From Pseudomonadota bacterium (GTDB lineage: Bacteria > Desulfobacterota > Desulfobacteria > Desulfobacterales > Desulfobacteraceae): DNA of 20,814 nt. Position numbers and translations under genes: made by a program. Location of the stretch: NCBI GenBank assembly GCA_018812385.1, contig JAHJDU010000612.1:1-20814 (forward strand), in the 5' to 3' direction. Each line of letters starts with the position of its first letter. Position 1 is the first letter of the stretch. The notes beneath the pieces were generated by a model. The model ran no database searches. It worked only from the letters and a program-made list of their open reading frames with translations, and had not been told where the DNA came from. This document shows positions 9,219-16,347 of the stretch, piece after piece.

Positions 9219-9283
9219 ATTTTCTACTCCTTAAATTTTGCGAAAAACCAGTACTGTAAAAGAAAACAAAACGAAAAACCGCT

Positions 9284-10507
9284 TTAGTTGTCCGGACTAT
9301 AGGAAACCAGAGCCGCCGTCTCTCCCATTAGTCTATGATCCTTATACCGACTCATAGAGAAAGGCCTGAGAATATCAGGACACTGTCCGGTCGCCATAAA
9401 TCCGGCAAGATATTTTCCGGTCACCGCACAGGATTTAAAACCGAAGTATCCCCATCCGCAATTCATGAAAAGGCCTTTAATAGTATCATTACCGTCGATG
9501 ATCGGTGCCATGTCCGGCGTCATATCGGCCAAACCACCCCAGATCCGCATAAATCTGACGCCACGAAGACACGGCAGAAATTCGGAAAGAGCCTCTGCCT
9601 GGTGCTTAATATAATCGCAAGTATTCAAGGTCGTATAATTTGGCCATGGATCCATATGGGCACCTGTTGCAATCTCACCCTTAAGGGTTTGATTCATATA
9701 GATATGGTATGCATTGGATGAAATAACATGATTCAATATCGGTTTAAGGGGCTGAGTAACCATGGCCTGAATCGTAAGGACGCTTATGGGAAGGCGGATT
9801 CCGAGCATCCCGCTGATAATGGAGGCAGAATAGGCGCCTGCTGAAACAAGTACACGGGGAGTATTTATTTTCCCTTTGTCGGTTTCAACGGAAACAATTC
9901 TACCTTTTTCAAAATTGATCCCGGTAACTTCGGTTTGCTGGTGGATATGAACCCCTAATTTCGATGCGCCTTTTGCAAGTCCCCATACAACGGCGTCATG
10001 TCGGAGAACGCCACCGGGAGGATGATACAGGGCTCCATGAACCGGGTAGGTAATATTCTTTGAGATGTTAATGGCAGGAACAAGTTCTTTGACCTGCTTT
10101 GCATCTATCAGCAGGCTTTCAATATTGTGAAACTGGGCCGAGGTAACGTTCATTCGCGATGCGGAGATTTCGGATTCGCTGTGCAGCAGATTCAGGTTTC
10201 CGCAATTATTAAACATTAAATTATAGTCAAGCTCTTTTGTCAGTACGGGCCAAAGATCCAAGGCCTCCTTATATAAGGGGAGATTCAGCTGAGTTCTTTG
10301 ATTGGCACGGACAATGGCCGTATTTCTTCCAGCTCCGCCAAAACCGATGTAATTTTTCTCAATGACGGCAATATTTTTTAAACCATGATCTTTGGCAAGA
10401 TAATAAGCAGTAGCAAGGCCATGAAGCCCACCACCGATAATAACGGCATCATAGCTTGAGTTGAGACTTGGTTTTTTTCCCCAAAAGGGTTTGAACTTCT
10501 TAAACAT
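9284..10507 (-). CDS. soxB: heterotetrameric sarcosine oxidase beta subunit (SoxB), FAD/FMN oxidoreductase
   Basis: A 407-residue flavoprotein of the DAO family. The FAD-binding motif is VIIGGGLHGLATAYYLAK (22-39), followed by GRNTAIVRAN (60-69), where the family has GRNTTIIRSN. The segment GGVLRHDAVVWG contains His170, at the position where characterised beta subunits attach FMN covalently. The C-terminus has WGGLADMTPDMAPIIDG and NCGWGYFGFKSCAVTGKYLA, both typical of SoxB. The beta subunit holds the active site that dehydrogenates the N-methyl amino acid. Its N-terminus is a little shorter than usual but starts at an ATG eight bases after GAGG. It lies 65 bases downstream of the intact MttB-family gene, which suggests that product of the corrinoid step feeds this enzyme. 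Substrate preference (sarcosine, dimethylglycine, N-methylproline or other) cannot be read from the sequence. Confidence 0.93.
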   Translation of the reverse strand: MFKKFKPFWGKKPSLNSSYDAVIIGGGLHGLATAYYLAKDHGLKNIAVIEKNYIGFGGAGRNTAIVRANQRTQLNLPLYKEALDLWPVLTKELDYNLMFNNCGNLNLLHSESEISASRMNVTSAQFHNIESLLIDAKQVKELVPAINISKNITYPVHGALYHPPGGVLRHDAVVWGLAKGASKLGVHIHQQTEVTGINFEKGRIVSVETDKGKINTPRVLVSAGAYSASIISGMLGIRLPISVLTIQAMVTQPLKPILNHVISSNAYHIYMNQTLKGEIATGAHMDPWPNYTTLNTCDYIKHQAEALSEFLPCLRGVRFMRIWGGLADMTPDMAPIIDGNDTIKGLFMNCGWGYFGFKSCAVTGKYLAGFMATGQCPDILRPFSMSRYKDHRLMGETAALVSYSPDN

Positions 10508-10572
10508 GGATGTTCCTCAATAATAAAGAATGTTCTGTTAATTAAATACCCTCTAAAAGACGGCAGACAATC

Positions 10573-12015
10573 TTATTCATTTTTCATTGAAACCGGATAA
10601 TGGGCCAGGGCAAAAGCATCCATATCCTTTTCCAGAGACTGTCCCAGAGGGGGTTGTTCATAGCTTTCAAGCATCTGCTTGACTTTTTCATTTGCCCGAG
10701 TATAGGCATCCTTTAATCCGTCTTTTTCCCAGTTAGAATATGAGTTACGGGTAAATATTTGAGGATTGTAAATTTCTGTCCTGAAATGTTTGAACGTATG
10801 CTCTTGAGTCAGGTAATTACCTTTTTGCCCCACATTCATAATCGTTTCCATAGCAAGGCTATCCCCAGTGAATTCCAGGGGTTTTAGCATTCTTTTTATC
10901 TGAGAGGCAATTTCTGCATCAAGCACAAGTTTTTCAAAGGAGCCGATACCACGGCTTTGCAAACTTCCAAGTCCGGGAAGGAGATTAACACCGCAACGGA
11001 TGGTATTGACAAAATGATATGCAGATTCCGCACCAGCCTGAAAGTCAACACAGCATGAATCAGAGAGACCCACATCACCCCTGGTAGGGAGGCCGTAAAA
11101 CTTCGCCATCTGGGTACAGGCACGCATGACAATGCCTACTTCCGGAGCAGAGGTTGCTGAAACAGCAGTTTTCATATCCGCAATTGTAGCCAGGATACCA
11201 TAGATAACCGGCGCACCCGGAGAAACTAGCTGGGAAAGCACAAGAGGAGCAAGCACCTCAGTGTTCTGCAACACAATAAGCCCGGGCAGGGTAACCGGTC
11301 CGGTCATTCCACCCATGGGCATGGGACTGATACAAGACGCAATTCCCCATTCTGCCAGGTCGATACACCTGTCGCATTGACTGTTTTCAAGGGCAAGGGG
11401 AGACCTTGGATTATAGTTTCCGACACCATAGGAAATTCCTTCAAGGGAGTCATGGTTCATCTTTTTTTTATTAATACCAAATGTAATGGCAAGTAAGGGT
11501 GCACCCCCGTCAAAGACACAATTTACAGGTTTATCTGTGAGTTTTAATTGCCAGAGAAGTTCGTACAGGAGCGTATTTTCTGCAGGGATATCCTGGCTTG
11601 AGGCAATCAGCTCCCTTGTATATCCAATGGGCTCCAGCTGCTGATTCAATTTAAGAAAATTTTTAAAGTCTTTACTGGAACTGGTTCGCAGACCCCCATT
11701 AAAATCCACAATAAAAGGGGCGCCGGCATTGTTGGAAAAAGAAAAATGTTCGCCTCCTACTCTAATATCATTTTCCGGGTTTCGAGCCTTAATGGTGAAT
11801 TCTTCAGGAACCGTTTCAAGTGCTTTTTCAATATCCTGGCTTGTGATATAAACAATCTCACCGTCAACCTTGAATCCGTGTTTCTTAAAAATACTTCTGG
11901 CCCTTTCAGAGTCGAACCAGAACCCTGTTTTTTCCAGGAGCTCAACGGATTTTTCATGTATTAACGCAATCTGTCCCTTGGTTAGTGCCTGCAAACGATC
12001 ATAAGTATTTTCCAT
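10573..12015 (-). CDS. MttB-family corrinoid methyltransferase (non-pyrrolysine, COG5598 type)
   Basis: A 480-residue protein, full length for the family (about 470-495). It begins with the usual helical segment QIALIHEKSVELLEKTGFWF (15-34) and carries GGMTGPVTLPGLIVLQ (235-250), SPGAPVIYG (265-273), AGAESAYHF and QKGNYLTQEHTFKHFR. There is no in-frame TAG, so it belongs to the pyrrolysine-free branch that includes glycine betaine (MtgB), proline betaine and carnitine demethylases rather than true trimethylamine methyltransferase. The reaction would be transfer of one methyl from a quaternary amine to Co(I) of the corrinoid protein encoded downstream. It is first in the minus-strand operon; AAGGAAG precedes the ATG by nine bases. 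It is not a recent duplicate of the broken homologue: aligned blocks are clearly diverged. Substrate unknown. Confidence 0.9.
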   Translation of the reverse strand: MENTYDRLQALTKGQIALIHEKSVELLEKTGFWFDSERARSIFKKHGFKVDGEIVYITSQDIEKALETVPEEFTIKARNPENDIRVGGEHFSFSNNAGAPFIVDFNGGLRTSSSKDFKNFLKLNQQLEPIGYTRELIASSQDIPAENTLLYELLWQLKLTDKPVNCVFDGGAPLLAITFGINKKKMNHDSLEGISYGVGNYNPRSPLALENSQCDRCIDLAEWGIASCISPMPMGGMTGPVTLPGLIVLQNTEVLAPLVLSQLVSPGAPVIYGILATIADMKTAVSATSAPEVGIVMRACTQMAKFYGLPTRGDVGLSDSCCVDFQAGAESAYHFVNTIRCGVNLLPGLGSLQSRGIGSFEKLVLDAEIASQIKRMLKPLEFTGDSLAMETIMNVGQKGNYLTQEHTFKHFRTEIYNPQIFTRNSYSNWEKDGLKDAYTRANEKVKQMLESYEQPPLGQSLEKDMDAFALAHYPVSMKNE

Positions 12016-12155
12016 AGTACGAACTTCCTTTAAATAGATGTGCCAGTAATATAAATTCAGCCAGTGCCCGCTTGTATTAATATCAGAATAGGGCTGAAAT
12101 AATTATTGCCATTTTTTATTGTTACAAGACTCCGTCATTTCTATGTAACATTCAA

Positions 12156-12179
12156 AACTTGAAATATGGCTTTCAAGTT
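12156..12179. promoter_or_regulatory. perfect 9-bp inverted repeat, candidate operator
   Basis: Arms AACTTGAAA (12156-12164) and TTTCAAGTT (12171-12179) are exact reverse complements around a 6-base spacer. Arm centres are about 15 bases apart, one and a half helical turns, so a dimer would not contact the same face unless it spans the spacer. It lies about 140 bases upstream of the methyltransferase start. RpiR-family sites are often TTGAAA/TTTCAA-like, but the binding protein is inferred only from position. Confidence 0.5.
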
Positions 12180-12265
12180 ATTCTAATGGTATCAAAAGGC
12201 AGGTAAATTCAAATAATAATTCAAATGATTAGAATTTAAAATACTTGTCTTATTAATGATAATAA

Positions 12266-12294
12266 CTGTTACATTAACAAATTTTTAATGTCAA
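12266..12294 (-). promoter_or_regulatory. candidate promoter of the minus-strand catabolic operon
   Basis: On the minus strand an exact TTGACA (12294-12289) is followed after 17 bases by TAACAG (12271-12266), a weak -10. The -10 overlaps one of the TGTAACA boxes (12267-12273), as would a repressor site. The predicted leader before the methyltransferase ATG would be about 240 bases. The poor -10 keeps confidence low. Confidence 0.3.
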
Positions 12295-12372
12295 TAAAAA
12301 TTATCAAATTATGTAATTTAATTTTGAATTCATTTTGATATGCATAATTGGTTTTAGAAGATATAATCATAA

Positions 12373-12408
12373 CATATTGATAATATATATTATTTCCATA
12401 TCAATATG
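12373..12408. promoter_or_regulatory. perfect 10-bp inverted repeat with 16-base spacer
   Basis: Arms CATATTGATA (12373-12382) and TATCAATATG (12399-12408) match exactly as reverse complements. Arm centres are 26 bases apart, about two and a half turns. The spacer is almost pure A/T. In a region this rich in A/T a 10-base perfect match is not decisive, but it is the longest found in the divergent region. Confidence 0.42.
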
Positions 12409-12538
12409 ACGAACATTTTAACATGGTCAACCTCCGTCGGTATATGTGTGGAAATGAGTCGGGTTTAAAAAGGAATAAAAACAAATCATTCTAATAAATA
12501 ATGTAACAAATGATACATAATACACTCACAGTCTGTAG

Positions 12539-12567
12539 TTGAAAAAAAGGATAAAGGGTGATATAGG
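12539..12567 (+). promoter_or_regulatory. candidate promoter of the RpiR-SBP regulator gene
   Basis: TTGAAA (12539-12544), a 17-base spacer, and TATAGG (12562-12567) preceded by TG and one base, which is an extended -10. Transcription would start near 12574, giving a leader of about 85 bases before the TTG start at 12659. Assignment is by consensus only. Confidence 0.4.
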
Positions 12568-12658
12568 GCATCTGTTAAGGCAAAAATAATATAAAGAAGG
12601 CACACTGTTTTAGAATGATGTTATATTTTTACAGACTTTAAAAAATTGGATACCCGCG

Positions 12659-14947
12659 TTGACTAACGATTTTCCCAATGAGATAATCACCAGAGAGTTT
12701 TTGAAACTAACCCCCAAGAATCGTAAACTTGGCGAGTACATCATCTCCGATCCTGTAAAAGTCACTTCAATGAGTACCCGCAAGCTCGCCGTTACATGCA
12801 GTGTAAGTGAAGCAACCGTAGTCAGGTTTGCTCAAAAACTTGGGTTTAATGGATACAATGAATTTCAGAAAGCCTTGATCAATGAAATTCAGTACAAGAT
12901 GACCCCTGCTGCTACCGGCAATGGCAGTCTCGTACATAAAGACACATTGCCAAATATGAGATTCAGAGAATTTGTCAATGCCAACATAAAAAAGATAATG
13001 AAATTCGTGGAAAACCTTGACTTTAAAATCCTTTATCAATTGATTGAATATCTTCAGGAAAGTTCAAAGGTTTATGTGATCGGTTCCTATTGCTCCTATG
13101 CACATGCCAGTCAATTCGGATGGTTTCTAAAAGAGGTCCGACCCGGCGTTCAAATTATAAATGGCAGTAACAGCAATAGTCTGGAGATTTTGGCCGAATC
13201 AGAGGCTGATAGTCTGGCAGTGATAATCAGCCAGAAACCCTATCCGGCCGAATTGGTCAGGCTCTCAAGATATATTAAGGAATTAAAAGTTAAACTGGCG
13301 GTAATCGGAGACGTATTACCCTGTCCGATGGTCTGTTTTTCCAACATATCCATAATGGATTCTTCCTTTAATCTGTCCGCAGCCGGTCTTCCGATAATGT
13401 TCCGGTTCATTGCCGATGAACTGGGTATCCGGGATAATGATTCCGTTAGTAAACATAAAGCACTATTAGCCAGAGCCCGTCTTGACAACCGTGTCTTTTT
13501 CGATCATCCCGAGATTCTGAAGATCGGCAGATGGCAGGATATAACAACGCTGGACCCGGCGTTTATGAACAGCCTGAGCCGGGAACTCACAATCATGAAC
13601 TGCGTTTATAAAGGATTGGTAAAATACAACGAAGGCACATCAAATATTGTACCTGATCTTGCCAAATCCTGGGATATTTCAAGAGATGGGCATGAAATTA
13701 CATTCTATCTTCAAGAAGGTGTCATGTTCCATAGGGACTACGGGGAAATGACTGCTGAAGATGTAAAATTCACTATCGAACGTATCAGTGATCCGGCTTC
13801 TTCCTCTCCTTTCAAAGACATGTGGAGTCCCTTAAAAACAATCCAGGTTATCAATCGATATACGGTTAAAATGATCTTGAAATATCAATACCCCAGTCTT
13901 TTTACATCCATTCTTCCGACAAATACGGGAATGATTGTCTCAAAAAAAGCAGTAAAAGAAATGAGCGTTGAAAAATTCTCTTTCAACCCGGTGGGAACAG
14001 GGCCTTATCAGTTTGCATTGTATGCTCCGAATAATCGGATTGAACTTACTGCTTTCAGCCGGTACAAGGGGTTGCCGCCGTCGATTCCCCGCCTCGTTTT
14101 TGTTATCAAAGGCAATAAAGATGAGTTAGAAGAAGATATGGCCAACGGGAGACTTGATGTCATTCAACTCCCTTTAGTCAATATTAACAAATTAGATCGT
14201 TTGCCCAACCTTAATGTGATTACTATGGCCGGACAGCAAACCTGGTGGATCGGATTCACAGTCAATAGACCCAATATGGACAACATTAAAATACGTCAGG
14301 CTATCCGCTCTGCTGTGGACGTGGAAAATATCATTGCCAAAGCATTTTACGGCTTTGCTGACCGGGCAAACTCCCTTCTGCCGCCAGGACTGCTGGGCTT
14401 CTGGGAAAACGCTCCTGTTTACAGACAGGATCTGGCAAAGACACGCCAACTGCTCAAGGAAGCGGGAATTGAAGATGGATTTAAAGTCAGCCTGCTGATG
14501 TCGCCTTCAAGAAATGCCCGCATCATTTCGGAAAACATCAAGATTGATCTGCAAAAAGTTGGAATCACTGTAGACATGGATCTCAGAGACATCAATGCCT
14601 TTAATAAAGCATCAAAAAGTGGGGATTGTGATCTTTACCTGTCGTATTTCGGTTCCACACTGGAACCGGGGTATAACATCAGATGGTTTAAAACGGGCCA
14701 GCCATGGAATCTAAGCCAGTGGAGCAACCTCGAATATGATAAGACGGTGAACATGGCTGAAATCGAGATGGATTTCAAAAAACGGGAGGATTTATATATC
14801 AAAGCCCAGGGGATCATTGATCAGGACTGTCTGGCAATATGGCTCACCCATGGAAACGGTATTGTGGTTCATCAAAAGGAAATTGATATCGGGAAAGTAT
14901 ATCCCAACGGTGAACTGGCACCGTGGACAATTAAAAAATATAATTAA
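12659..14947 (+). CDS. RpiR-type HTH-SIS regulator fused to a family-5 solute-binding domain
   Basis: One uninterrupted 762-residue frame. Residues 1-80 are the RpiR N-terminal HTH (STRKLAVTCSVSEATVVRFA, 39-58, then QKLGFNGYNEFQKAL). About 137-255 is a SIS domain (KVYVIGSYCSYAHASQFGWF). After a short linker, 286-762 is a complete family-5 binding protein from KIGRWQDITTLDP to APWTIKKYN, with no signal peptide or membrane segment, hence cytoplasmic. This half is strongly similar to the periplasmic binding protein at 3732-5255 (59 of the first 92 aligned residues identical by hand count). In the SIS part the phosphosugar S-x-S/T loop reads ISQKPYPAE, so sugar-phosphate sensing is doubtful and the SBP half probably senses the ligand. 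SgrR of E. coli (different HTH plus SBP_5) is the known parallel. Start: no in-frame ATG exists between the TAG at 12611 and the HTH, so TTG at 12659 is chosen; its ribosome site is weak. Divergent to the catabolic operon it probably controls. Confidence 0.93.
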   Translation: MTNDFPNEIITREFLKLTPKNRKLGEYIISDPVKVTSMSTRKLAVTCSVSEATVVRFAQKLGFNGYNEFQKALINEIQYKMTPAATGNGSLVHKDTLPNMRFREFVNANIKKIMKFVENLDFKILYQLIEYLQESSKVYVIGSYCSYAHASQFGWFLKEVRPGVQIINGSNSNSLEILAESEADSLAVIISQKPYPAELVRLSRYIKELKVKLAVIGDVLPCPMVCFSNISIMDSSFNLSAAGLPIMFRFIADELGIRDNDSVSKHKALLARARLDNRVFFDHPEILKIGRWQDITTLDPAFMNSLSRELTIMNCVYKGLVKYNEGTSNIVPDLAKSWDISRDGHEITFYLQEGVMFHRDYGEMTAEDVKFTIERISDPASSSPFKDMWSPLKTIQVINRYTVKMILKYQYPSLFTSILPTNTGMIVSKKAVKEMSVEKFSFNPVGTGPYQFALYAPNNRIELTAFSRYKGLPPSIPRLVFVIKGNKDELEEDMANGRLDVIQLPLVNINKLDRLPNLNVITMAGQQTWWIGFTVNRPNMDNIKIRQAIRSAVDVENIIAKAFYGFADRANSLLPPGLLGFWENAPVYRQDLAKTRQLLKEAGIEDGFKVSLLMSPSRNARIISENIKIDLQKVGITVDMDLRDINAFNKASKSGDCDLYLSYFGSTLEPGYNIRWFKTGQPWNLSQWSNLEYDKTVNMAEIEMDFKKREDLYIKAQGIIDQDCLAIWLTHGNGIVVHQKEIDIGKVYPNGELAPWTIKKYN

Positions 14948-15168
14948 AACTCTCTTGTACTGCCTGTTCGTGACTTTAAAGATCAGATGTTATTCCTTTG
15001 GGAATCGCATTTGAGTTCAGTTCTACGGCTGAATCTTTCCAAAAGGTTTCACGGATCTTGTTAATTTGTTCTACCCAGTCAGAACCTTTGGAATGGCAGT
15101 CCATGTTTTGTAATTGAGCGTAAAGATCTTTTAGTACAAAACTGAATTTTTTTTATAATACAAAAATA

Positions 15169-15183
15169 AATACAAAAAGTATT
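15169..15183. promoter_or_regulatory. AATAC-N5-GTATT palindrome, candidate GntR operator
   Basis: A perfect 5-base inverted repeat, AATAC and GTATT, around AAAAA, about 130 bases upstream of the gntR start. Two related sites with the same spacing lie before the ABC operon. GntR/FCD proteins bind short palindromes of this size, so autoregulation is a reasonable inference. Confidence 0.45.
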
Positions 15184-15236
15184 GTCATTTGTAAATAAGT
15201 TTTTTTGTGTTAGGTGATTATGATGAGAGGATAGTA

Positions 15237-15266
15237 TTGGACATTTTCGATCTTAATTGCTAACAT
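15237..15266 (+). promoter_or_regulatory. candidate gntR promoter
   Basis: TTGGAC (15237-15242), an 18-base spacer and TAACAT (15261-15266) precede the gene by about 46 bases. Both boxes depart from consensus at two positions, so this is tentative. Confidence 0.3.
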
Positions 15267-15312
15267 GGCAAGAAAAATAGAATTATGAATTGAATACAAA
15301 AAGGAGTTTAGA

Positions 15313-16005
15313 TTGATCCAGAAAATTAAAAATTCAAGGAACAACGACCTTACAAGGGAAGCATACAACGATATCAGAAAGATGATTTTTTCAAATGAAC
15401 TCAAGCCCGGACAAAAGATCCCGTACAGGAAGATGGCTGAAGGATCAAACATGAGTTTGACACCCGTTGTCCAGGCCCTGAAACATATGGAATTCATGGG
15501 CCTGGTACGTAATGAACATAATAAGGGTTTCTTTGTCGAAAAAGTGACTCCCCAAGAGATTGACGAAGCCTATAAGCTTAGGAGTATCATCGAACCTATG
15601 ATGCTGGTCCAGACCATTTCAAACCTTGATGAACAAGGCGAAAAAAAGATTAGAACTGCTCTGGATGAATATCTTGATGCCTGTAAAAGAGGATCTTTAA
15701 AGTTAAAACTGGTTAAGGATATTCAATTTCACATGTCCATGGCAGAATTATCCGGTCAGAATTTATCCATCTTGATTCTAAGATATTTGTTTGATTTTCT
15801 ATATCTGCGTTTTAGCCAAGAGCTTATTTTCTCACGTCCTTCAGAAGATTCAGCTACGGACCATTCTGCCATATTTGATGCGATTAGATCCAGAGATATT
15901 GAAACAGCGACCCTGGTTCTTAAGAAACATATAAATGACATACATATAAATGCTTTGGATGGTATACAAGAGAGGCTTTCAGAAGTGGAGGAGATAATTT
16001 TTTAG
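15313..16005 (+). CDS. GntR-family (FadR/FCD subgroup) transcriptional regulator
   Basis: A 230-residue protein with a winged HTH at about 12-75 (REAYNDIRKMIFSNELKPGQ, KMAEGSNMSLTPVVQALKHM) and an all-helical FCD ligand domain at about 80-215. FCD metal-site residues are present: the D-x-x-F-H segment (DIQFHMSMAELSGQN), the histidine in DHSAIFDAI and the histidine in LKKHIND. FCD regulators usually sense organic acids or amino-acid-like catabolites. The start is TTG at 15313, six bases after a perfect AAGGAG; the next in-frame ATG would remove much of the HTH, so TTG is well supported. It stands alone between the RpiR-SBP gene and the ABC operon, in the same direction, and candidate operators occur on both sides of it. 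A pathway intermediate is the likely effector, by inference. Confidence 0.92.
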   Translation: MIQKIKNSRNNDLTREAYNDIRKMIFSNELKPGQKIPYRKMAEGSNMSLTPVVQALKHMEFMGLVRNEHNKGFFVEKVTPQEIDEAYKLRSIIEPMMLVQTISNLDEQGEKKIRTALDEYLDACKRGSLKLKLVKDIQFHMSMAELSGQNLSILILRYLFDFLYLRFSQELIFSRPSEDSATDHSAIFDAIRSRDIETATLVLKKHINDIHINALDGIQERLSEVEEIIF

Positions 16006-16168
16006 CTGTCTAATAACAAATAGTATACTTAATATAATATAATCAGTTCGTACTGCATATAGCCTTTTTAACTTCTTTGAAAAATTCAATCCCCATGAAA
16101 AATCCTTAACCATAATTATGGCTGTATATCCTTATTGTAAAGGCAATGAGATATTAGTATATTTTTTA

Positions 16169-16183
16169 AATACAAATAGTTAT
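16169..16183. promoter_or_regulatory. AATAC-N5-GTTAT site, candidate GntR operator
   Basis: One arm equals that of the site upstream of gntR, the other (GTTAT) is an imperfect partner at the same spacing. It lies 41 bases upstream of the candidate -35 of the transporter operon. Confidence 0.3.
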
Positions 16184-16224
16184 AGCCAATAATAAAGAAA
16201 TATTAAAATATAGTTTAAAATATA

Positions 16225-16253
16225 TTGACAAAGTGAATTACATTTTGTATTTG
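16225..16253 (+). promoter_or_regulatory. candidate ABC operon promoter overlapped by an ATTAC-N5-GTATT site
   Basis: An exact TTGACA (16225-16230) is followed after 17 bases by TATTTG (16248-16253), a poor -10. The near-palindrome ATTAC-N5-GTATT (16237-16251) fills the spacer and the start of the -10, the place expected for a repressor site. It shares half-site and spacing with the palindrome before gntR. Confidence 0.38.
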
Positions 16254-16347
16254 ATTTTATAAACGGTTCTCTTAACATCATGAAGGGTAAAAAAAGGAGT
16301 AAACAAACAAGGAGAGAGAATTATATAACTCAGGGGAGATCAAAACA

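Larger units (their letters stand above)
12016..12658. promoter_or_regulatory. 643-base AT-rich divergent control region
   Basis: No gene of convincing length is seen here. The region separates the minus-strand catabolic operon from the plus-strand RpiR-SBP regulator and must hold both promoters. It contains two perfect inverted repeats (12156-12179 and 12373-12408), four copies of TGTAACA in one or other orientation, a 9-base direct repeat (AATTCAAAT twice, about 12207-12227) and candidate promoters in both directions. No riboswitch fold was recognised. Confidence 0.75.
14948..15312. other. 365-base intergenic region before gntR
   Basis: No recognisable gene. The left half has a 58-codon open stretch on the minus strand (14976-15152) with protein-like composition but no clear start or recognised family. 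The right half is A/T-rich with three copies of ATACAAAAA (15158, 15170, 15294), an AATAC-N5-GTATT palindrome and a candidate promoter for gntR. No intrinsic terminator follows the regulator stop at 14947; the small ATTCC/GGAAT hairpin at 14992-15005 lacks a T-run. Confidence 0.6.
16006..16347. promoter_or_regulatory. 342-base control region upstream of the ABC transporter operon
   Basis: No gene supported. It holds an 8-base palindrome AGTATACT (16022-16029), a 12-base palindrome CCATAATTATGG (16110-16121), two AATAC-N5-GTATT-like sites (16169-16183, 16237-16251), a candidate promoter and several purine-rich ribosome-like sites before the first permease gene. The palindromes could be operators or chance in A/T-rich DNA. 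Confidence 0.6.

Noticed and set aside
9241..9280. CGAAAAACC direct repeat in the soxB-soxD gap
   Set aside because: Nine bases, two copies, A-rich; no sign of function beyond chance.
12016..12658. Glycine or cobalamin riboswitch ahead of the methyltransferase operon
   Set aside because: I looked for the conserved core boxes of both classes and saw none.
14992..15005. ATTCC / GGAAT hairpin after the fusion regulator as a terminator
   Set aside because: Five-base stem with no T-run on either strand.
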